Source: SZUA-430 sp964646885
GTDB taxonomy: Bacteria; Pseudomonadota; Alphaproteobacteria; Micropepsales; Micropepsaceae
Length of the DNA stretch: 28,509 nucleotides
Direction: 5' to 3'
NCBI GenBank assembly: GCA_964646885.1
Contig: CAZYFM010000033.1
Location: forward strand, 1-28,509
Under the pieces are notes generated by a model. That model did not search any database, had not been told where the DNA came from, and saw nothing but the letters and a program-made list of their open reading frames with translations. Numbering within the stretch: position 1 is the stretch's first letter; each line of letters begins with the position of its first letter. Below, one piece after another: positions 23,834-28,509 of this stretch. Position numbers and translations under genes: made by a program.

Positions 23834-24276
23834 GCAGACAGTATAGGTAAGAACCCGGTCACTCTGCAAAACGCCATCCATCCTGAACAAAAGATTTCTG
23901 TGAGCCATTTGAGCCGTTTTCCGCGGCGCAGCCTGCCGGAAGGCGCTTCGGCGCGCCCTATCTTTGTGCAGCCTGCCTGAATCAGGTGTGACGCACGCAC
24001 TTGCGCCCGCAGCACAGACGTCGAAGAATGACGTTCAGCCTGGACGGCGTCGGACCAAGGGAAGTGGATGTCCGGTACAGGTGAGAACAGGAGCCATGAA
24101 GCGGCGGGCTCAGAACATGCCGCCATGGTTAAGTTTGGGTGAAAAGGGTGTCGCACATGCTGCCTGCATTCAGTCTTCCTGAACGAAAACTCAGTAACAT
24201 TTCACAGTGATGTGCCGACAAAGTCGTGGCGCAACTTTGCCACGATTTGGACTTCGTTCTGGGTGAAGAGTTGGAC
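23834..24276. other. 443-nt region without a convincing gene
   Basis: Longest non-coding stretch of the window, between the divergent rpiA and hemolysin III genes. It holds a bulged hairpin at 23935-23952 (GCCG...CGGC), a 10-bp direct repeat (GCAGCCTGCC, about 40 nt apart near 23929 and 23968), and a 7-bp hairpin at 24224-24245 (TCGTGGC/GCCACGA) in the leader of the downstream gene. Two very short frames with some ribosome-binding potential start at 24068 (24 codons) and 24096 (28 codons); neither resembles a known peptide. A small RNA is possible, but nothing identifies one. Confidence 0.4.
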
Positions 24277-24957
24277 ATGAGCGTTGCAGAACAAGAAAAA
24301 GCAAAGGCGCGTCGTTTCCCGGCCTACTCCAAAGGGGAGGTGTGGGCAGATGCGGCTGCGCATGTCATCGGCCTCCTGTTCGGGATCGTGGCCACGGTCG
24401 CACTGATCGACACGGCCTCGCAGACCAACCATTTCCTGCTCATTTTTGGCGCCAGCCTCTACGCCCTCGGCTTGATGGCGATGTTTTCGTTCTCGGCAGC
24501 GTACAATCTCTACCCGCCGTCGGACACGAAGGAGTTCCTGCGCCGGCTCGATCATGCGGCCATCTTCCTCATGATCGCGGGCACCTACACCCCGCTGCTC
24601 CTGAACCGCATCGGTGGCGAGTGGGGCATCGGCCTGCTGATCTTCGTCTGGGTGGTGGCGAGTGTCGGCGCCATCATGAAGATCCTGTTCCCGCGTCGCT
24701 GGGAAATGCTGTCCATCGCCCTCTATCTGGGGCTGGGCTGGTCGATCATCATCGCGATCAATCCGATGCTGCAGACCCTGGCGGCAAACAACCTGATCCT
24801 GATCGCGGCAGGTGCCCTGATCTACACGATCGGCGTCGTGTTCCACATGTGGGACCGCCTGCCCTACCAGAACGCCATCTGGCACTGGCTGGTGCTCGCA
24901 GCAGCGGCCTGTCACTACATGGCCATCCTGAACGAAGTGGCCATCGCCGCGACCTGA
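24277..24957 (+). CDS. Hemolysin III / TrhA-type PAQR-family membrane protein
   Basis: 226 residues from the ATG at 24277 (AAGAG 6 nt upstream), with seven membrane helices. The family core LRRLDHAAIFLMIAGTYTPLLL is intact. PAQR proteins usually bind zinc through a Ser-x3-His and a His-x3-His motif. Here the matching positions read SAAYN (Ser73, Asn77) and NAIWH (Asn199, His203), so two of the three expected histidines are asparagine. This may be normal for an alphaproteobacterial subfamily. Bacterial members are linked to membrane-fluidity or lipid homeostasis; the name hemolysin III is historical. The Rieske-type gene follows after 40 nt. Confidence 0.85.
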   Translation: MSVAEQEKAKARRFPAYSKGEVWADAAAHVIGLLFGIVATVALIDTASQTNHFLLIFGASLYALGLMAMFSFSAAYNLYPPSDTKEFLRRLDHAAIFLMIAGTYTPLLLNRIGGEWGIGLLIFVWVVASVGAIMKILFPRRWEMLSIALYLGLGWSIIIAINPMLQTLAANNLILIAAGALIYTIGVVFHMWDRLPYQNAIWHWLVLAAAACHYMAILNEVAIAAT

Positions 24958-24997
24958 CCTTTGCAGGCCGGCACAAAACGTCTTAGCGTCGGCAGAG

Positions 24998-25525
24998 ATG
25001 GCTGACGCACCCACCCCACCGCGAAGAAGGGACCTGCTCACGACGACGGCGCTCGGCGTGGCGGCTGGCGGCGTTGCACTGGCACTGTGGCCATTGCTGA
25101 TGGCGACCGGACCCGACGCCGAGACGAGAGCGCGCCGAAGACTTTTCAACATTTCAGCCCTGCCCGCCGATGCCCCGATGATCCTCGACGTGGATGGAAA
25201 GCCCGTGATGGTCTTCCGGCGAAGTCCCGGACAGGTCGAGGCCCTCAAGGCAAGGCACGCCGGCAACAGCGCCGCGGGTGACTGGCGAAACTCGCCTGGG
25301 CGTTCCCGCCGGCCCGACATCATGGCCTGCATCGCAAAGTGCACGTTCGACCAGTGCGTTGTCGTCGTGAACGAGGGCGCGGTTGGCACCAGCCTGGCCT
25401 GCCCCTGCTGCGCCTCCCGCTTCGACCTCAGCGGCCGCCGCACGCAGGGCCCCGCGAGGGACGACCTCGTCGTTCCCGATTACCGCTTCATCAGCACCGG
25501 CGAAATCGAATTCACCCCGATGTAG
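24998..25525 (+). CDS. PetA-like Rieske-fold protein lacking the canonical histidine ligands
   Basis: 175 residues. The N-terminus looks like the bc1-complex iron-sulfur subunit: a twin-arginine motif (RRRDLL, about 9-14) then a hydrophobic anchor (15-36), implying Tat export of a folded domain. The middle (GKPVMVFRRSPGQVEAL) and the end (QGPARDDLVVPDYRF) also follow PetA. The cluster boxes do not. CxHxGC is CTFDQC (Cys115, Phe117, Cys120) and CPCHGS is CPCCAS (Cys135, Cys137, Cys138). Both ligand histidines are therefore gone, one becoming Cys, and an extra Cys111 lies just before box 1. Each change needs two base substitutions from a CAC codon. Options are an all-cysteine Fe-S cluster, another metal, or a clusterless structural protein. 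It is not beside cytochrome b/c1 genes. Confidence 0.82.
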   Translation: MADAPTPPRRRDLLTTTALGVAAGGVALALWPLLMATGPDAETRARRRLFNISALPADAPMILDVDGKPVMVFRRSPGQVEALKARHAGNSAAGDWRNSPGRSRRPDIMACIAKCTFDQCVVVVNEGAVGTSLACPCCASRFDLSGRRTQGPARDDLVVPDYRFISTGEIEFTPM

Positions 25526-25526
25526 C

Positions 25527-25603
25527 CCTTCCCCCCGACGCGGAACGCGTTGAGGGGGAAGGCGCCACGCAGCAAAGCTGCGTGGCGGATGGGGGAATTT
25601 TTT
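25527..25603 (+). terminator. REP-like double hairpin acting as terminator after the Rieske-type gene
   Basis: It starts 2 nt after the stop codon. Hairpin 1 (25527-25562) pairs a CCTTCCCCC arm with GGGGGAAGG and an inner CGCG-GAA-CGCG. Hairpin 2 (25563-25587) is a perfect 11-bp stem with an AAA loop. A second GGGGGAA (25591-25597) and six T residues (25598-25603) follow. The first arm can pair with either G-run, giving two exclusive folds. Confidence 0.7.
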
Positions 25604-25637
25604 GACAAAACATCAAAATTGATGTTTCCTCAATTTC
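25602..25637 (+). promoter_or_regulatory. Promoter and 9-2-9 palindromic operator of the TetR operon
   Basis: A perfect inverted repeat, AAACATCAA-AA-TTGATGTTT (25608-25627), directly follows a consensus -35 TTGACA (25602-25607) and ends 10 nt before the TetR start. A -10 at normal spacing would fall around 25625-25630, placing the transcript start at or next to the ATG. This suggests a leaderless message, and indeed no ribosome-binding site is seen. The -10 itself is not a good match. Confidence 0.65.
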
Positions 25638-26336
25638 ATGAGTCTCGCATCCCTCAGGAACCCCGCGCGGCCGGGAAAGCGCAGCCGCACGCTCGATGAC
25701 ATCCTCATCGCGGGCCAGCGCCTGCTGATGGAGCATCCCGCCTCCGCCCTCTCGATCTCGCAGGTCGCCGCCGAAGCCGGCATCGTGCAGGGCTCGTTCT
25801 ACAATTACTTCGACAGTGTCGCCGCCCTCGTCGACGAAGTGGGGCACCTGCTGCTCACGCGCACGGCCGAACGCCTGCGCGCTGCCGCTGAAGGCTTCGA
25901 CAGCCCCGCCGAGATCTTCTCCGCCAAGACACGGCAGTCTTTCCGGATCTTCGCGCAGTCGCCCGGCGTCGGCCGGATCCTGTTCGACATCGGCCTGCCC
26001 GTGGATCGCCTGCCCCGCTTGCTCAAGTCCGATCTTGGCGCCGACATCACCGAAGGCTTTCGCCGCGGCGAGTTCCAGGCCGAAAACCGAGCCGTCGCCG
26101 GCAGCCTCCTCTCAGGCGCAATCCTGGGGCTTCTGCTCGACCTCTATCGCAAGCGCCTGCCGCTCTCGGCCATCGAGCCCGCCACGGCAGAACTGCTGCA
26201 GATGCTGGGGCTTCCGCGCACGCGGGCCAAACGCATTGCGTACGCGGAGATGTCTTTCTGTGCTCCCCTGGAGCTGCCGCAATCGTGGCAGTCGCAATCC
26301 CCGTTGGCTCACGAAACAGGAGCGCGCAAGAGATGA
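25638..26336 (+). CDS. TetR-family transcriptional regulator
   Basis: 232 residues. The N-terminal helix-turn-helix (about 37-60) reads ALSISQVAAEAGIVQGSFYNYFDS, the TetR signature. The remaining alpha-helical part would form the ligand pocket and dimer interface. The stop overlaps the next gene's ATG as ATGA, so regulator and enzymes are one operon. The palindrome just upstream is the obvious binding site, implying self-repression relieved by a pathway substrate or product. The last 20 or so residues are polar and probably disordered. The start at 25638 fits a leaderless transcript. Confidence 0.88.
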   Translation: MSLASLRNPARPGKRSRTLDDILIAGQRLLMEHPASALSISQVAAEAGIVQGSFYNYFDSVAALVDEVGHLLLTRTAERLRAAAEGFDSPAEIFSAKTRQSFRIFAQSPGVGRILFDIGLPVDRLPRLLKSDLGADITEGFRRGEFQAENRAVAGSLLSGAILGLLLDLYRKRLPLSAIEPATAELLQMLGLPRTRAKRIAYAEMSFCAPLELPQSWQSQSPLAHETGARKR

Positions 26337-27673
26337 AGCGCAAGACCGGCCCCGGCACCACGCTGAAGCGCGGCGACGCCCGCTTCGAGCAGGAAGTGAT
26401 GGACACGTCGTTCAGCGGTTCCGATCCCGGCGTGCGACCGAGCCTCCTCATCCAGGCCAACAGCCGCGACGACGTCATCGCCGCCGTGAAGCGCGCGAGG
26501 GCCGAGAACCTGAAGATCAGCATCTGCTCCGGCGGCCATAGCTGGGGCCAGAACCACCTGCGCGATGGCGGCCTGCTGCTCGACATGGGCCGCATCAACC
26601 ACATCGAGATCGACGAGAACGCGAAGCGCGCCAAGGTGGGCCCCGGCTGCTGGAGCCTCGACCTCGACCGCGCGCTCAGGAAGCGCCGCCTCTTCTTCCC
26701 CGTCGCGCACGCGCCGGATGTCTGCCTCGGCGGCTTCCTGCTGCAGGGCGGCTTCGGCTGGAACAGCCGCGCCGTCGGCCTTGGCTGCGAAAACGTCGTC
26801 GGCCTCGACGTCGTTCTCGCCGATGGCAGCCTCGTGCATGCAAACGAGAAGGAAAACAGCGACCTCTACTGGGCCGCGCGCGGCTCAGGCCCCGGCTTCT
26901 TCGGCGTCGTCGTGCAGTTCCATCTGCGCCTGCACCCGCGCCCGCGCTTCACCGGCATGTTCACGCAGATCTTCCGCCTCGAGCACATGGAAGAGGTGAT
27001 CAGCTGGGCGCATCGCGTCGGCCCGGAAGTCTCCGAAAACGTCGAGTTCCAGATGGTGATGACACCCAAGGCGCTTGGCATCGGCAAGCCGGGCCTCGAG
27101 GTCGTGGCACCGGTGATGACGAGCAGCTGGTCTGCCGCCGCGAAGGAAATCGCCTTCATCACCAAGGGGCCGCTGCGAAGGAAGGCAAGCCTCTCTGTCC
27201 CTCTGCTTCCTGTCCCCACGACCATCATCTCGCAGATCGCCTCGAAGACACACTTCCCGCCGAAGATGCGCTGGTGCGTCGACAACATGTGGACGGATTC
27301 ACCGGTCGAGCCGCTGCTGCCCGGCCTGCGCCGTGTCGCCGACACCATGCCGCCCGCCCCCAGCCATGCCTTGTGGCTGAGCTGGCACCCCAAGCGCCCG
27401 CGTGAGGACATGGCCTTCTCGCTGGAGGGCAAGAACTACTTCGCGGCCTATGGCGAATGGAAAAACCCGGCCGACGACGCGAAATACGCCAACTGGGCCA
27501 CCGACTGCATCAGCGCGATGGCGCATCTCGGCAAGGGCATCCAGCTCGCCGACGAAAACCTCGGCCGCCGCCCCGCGAAATTCATGGCAGACGAGAACTT
27601 CGCCCGCCTGCAGAAAATCCGCGCCAAATATGATCCCGACAACCGCTTCAACAGCTGGAGGGCCACATTGTGA
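26333..27673 (+). CDS. FAD-linked oxidase (PCMH fold, berberine-bridge-enzyme type)
   Basis: 446 residues. The PCMH-type FAD domain (about 35-205) includes CSGGHSW, whose His69 is the usual 8-alpha-histidyl FAD attachment site, and GGFLLQGGFGWNSRAVG. A C-terminal BBE-type tail ends LQKIRAKYDPDNRFNSWR. I do not see the extra cysteine used for bicovalent FAD in plant BBE enzymes at its normal spacing (Cys is two before the GG), so single attachment is likely. No signal peptide, so cytoplasmic. AGGAG lies about 10 nt before the ATG at 26333. It overlaps the TetR stop and the next start by 4 nt each. Expected chemistry: oxidation of an alcohol, amine or phenolic ring with O2 as acceptor. Confidence 0.85.
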   Translation: MKRKTGPGTTLKRGDARFEQEVMDTSFSGSDPGVRPSLLIQANSRDDVIAAVKRARAENLKISICSGGHSWGQNHLRDGGLLLDMGRINHIEIDENAKRAKVGPGCWSLDLDRALRKRRLFFPVAHAPDVCLGGFLLQGGFGWNSRAVGLGCENVVGLDVVLADGSLVHANEKENSDLYWAARGSGPGFFGVVVQFHLRLHPRPRFTGMFTQIFRLEHMEEVISWAHRVGPEVSENVEFQMVMTPKALGIGKPGLEVVAPVMTSSWSAAAKEIAFITKGPLRRKASLSVPLLPVPTTIISQIASKTHFPPKMRWCVDNMWTDSPVEPLLPGLRRVADTMPPAPSHALWLSWHPKRPREDMAFSLEGKNYFAAYGEWKNPADDAKYANWATDCISAMAHLGKGIQLADENLGRRPAKFMADENFARLQKIRAKYDPDNRFNSWRATL

Positions 27674-28503
27674 ACCAGGCCAGGAAGATTCCCGGTCGCC
27701 ACCTGGGCTGGAGCCAGCACGACCTCGACACGAAGCCCTATGCACGCTTCTGGAAGCCAGAGCTTGCGCCCCTGAGCCAGGCCGCCCGTGACGCACTGCT
27801 GATCGGCGGCGTCGCGGAGGAGATGATCGCGCCTTACGACCAGGCGAACGAGATGTTCTTCTCCGGCAAGCCCACGCTCGAGACCGGCTACACCTTCGCG
27901 GCAGACGGCTCGGCGCGCGTCGCCATCGAGACGGACATGCCGGGCGTCGAGCCTTACATGTGGGACTGGTGGTTCGGCTGGCACAGCGACAGCGCGGAAC
28001 GCTACAAGCTCTGGCACCCCCAGGCACACATGCACGCGAGCTGGGACAAGGCCCCGCCGAAGGGCACGCGCAACCGCGAGCGCTATGTCGGCTACACGTC
28101 CTTCGTGGATGAATATGTCGGCTCCGACTTCATGCGCTTCGCCATCAGCTTCGTGTCCCCGCGCAGCATCGGCCTCACGCATCCAAGCCTCGACGACCCG
28201 AAGCAGGCCACCGCGATCTGCGCCCTCGGCACGATGAAAGGCGTCCCCGTCACGACGGGCAAGCTGATCCACCTCGTCCAGAAAACCCCGACCGGCAGCC
28301 GCATGCGCTCGCGCTTCTGGATCGGAGGCCGCAACATCGAGCCTCGCGGCCTCATCGGCATTCCGGTCGCCGCCATGGCACGCCGCGGCTTCCGCTCCAC
28401 CGACACCGACGCCCGCAACCTCCTCGTCCACTGCGCCCAGGAAATGGCCCACCTCGCCAGCTTCCTCCCCGCGCTTTACGCGCAGTGCAAGGACATGGAC
28501 TAA
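27670..28503 (+). CDS. PhlG/phloretin-hydrolase-type C-C bond hydrolase (DAPG hydrolase family)
   Basis: 277 residues. The WWFGWHSDSAERYKLWHPQAH segment resembles 2,4-diacetylphloroglucinol hydrolase PhlG and phloretin hydrolase, zinc enzymes that cleave the C-C bond between a phenolic ring and an acyl group. PhlG uses His129, Glu160, His214 and His270. Here His116 (or His120), Glu148, His201 and His254 occur in order with spacings of 32, 53 and 53, close to 31, 54 and 56. The start is GTG at 27670, overlapping the oxidase stop as GTGA. It ends six bases before the window edge, so more operon genes may follow. Likely substrate: an acylated or oxidised aromatic produced or consumed by the oxidase; its identity is unknown. 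Confidence 0.75.
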   Translation: MNQARKIPGRHLGWSQHDLDTKPYARFWKPELAPLSQAARDALLIGGVAEEMIAPYDQANEMFFSGKPTLETGYTFAADGSARVAIETDMPGVEPYMWDWWFGWHSDSAERYKLWHPQAHMHASWDKAPPKGTRNRERYVGYTSFVDEYVGSDFMRFAISFVSPRSIGLTHPSLDDPKQATAICALGTMKGVPVTTGKLIHLVQKTPTGSRMRSRFWIGGRNIEPRGLIGIPVAAMARRGFRSTDTDARNLLVHCAQEMAHLASFLPALYAQCKDMD

Positions 28504-28509
28504 CGCGCC

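Noticed and set aside
23830..24156. 108-codon minus-strand frame upstream of rpiA
   Set aside because: No ribosome-binding site, no recognisable domain, and composition unlike neighbouring proteins.
24068..24182. Two mini-frames (24 and 28 codons) before the hemolysin III gene
   Set aside because: Too short and featureless to call; the second has its AGGAG only 2 nt from the ATG. Kept only as a remark on the interval.

Overview
This is a GC-rich, gene-dense chromosomal window of an alphaproteobacterium. Hyphomonadaceae or a relative is my guess, and it is an inference. The main pointers are a UDP-GlcNAc3N-type gene pair (gnnA/gnnB) for amide-rich lipid A, a GltX2-type glutamyl-tRNA synthetase, an Atm1-type ABC exporter, a class II DAHP synthase, and REP-like C5/G5 hairpins between genes. 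I recognise no tRNA, rRNA, CRISPR array, insertion sequence or phage gene. A run of exactly 100 N (14234-14333) is an assembly gap that cuts two genes.

Layout. 1-2281 (+): 3' part of a CsoR/FrmR metal sensor, then an iron-uptake pair: a secreted cupredoxin and an FTR1 permease fused in frame to a beta-barrel-like secreted domain. 2290-6791 (-): an Atm1-type exporter, a LysM/Ig-like envelope protein, and two translationally coupled c-type cytochromes (a membrane-anchored dihaem protein and cytochrome c'). 6990-7556 (+): LOG-family phosphoribohydrolase, with its 3' end overlapping rarD. 7541-18127 (-): a long co-directional block running gnnA, gnnB, nadE, [gap], gltX, cysS, cimA, a sphingosine-1-phosphate-lyase-like PLP enzyme and rarD, with several overlapping start/stop codons. 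18339-20408 (+): two tandem paralogous NADP-dependent oxidoreductases ending in a good intrinsic terminator. 20467-23833 (-): a hypothetical protein, an LprI-like protein, class II DAHP synthase and rpiA. 23834-24276: the longest stretch without a convincing gene. 24277-25525 (+): a hemolysin III/PAQR protein and a Rieske-type protein. 25638-28503 (+): a TetR regulator, an FAD-linked oxidase and a PhlG-type hydrolase.

Most unusual points. (1) The Rieske-type protein is built like PetA, with a Tat-like anchor, but both cluster-ligand histidines are replaced (Phe and Cys). (2) The FTR1 permease continues through a second signal-peptide-like segment with an AQA site into a barrel-like domain, which suggests a processed inner-membrane/outer-membrane polyprotein or a hidden internal gene. 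(3) The TetR-FAD oxidase-PhlG-like genes overlap by 4 nt at each junction and sit behind a perfect 9-2-9 inverted repeat 10 nt before the regulator's start. This looks like a self-regulated and possibly undescribed catabolic operon for an acylated phenolic compound. (4) An 18-bp perfect palindrome covers the ribosome-binding site of the Atm1-type exporter, and three other minus-strand genes have hairpins over or against theirs.

All functional calls rest on motif and family recognition by eye. No database search was run.
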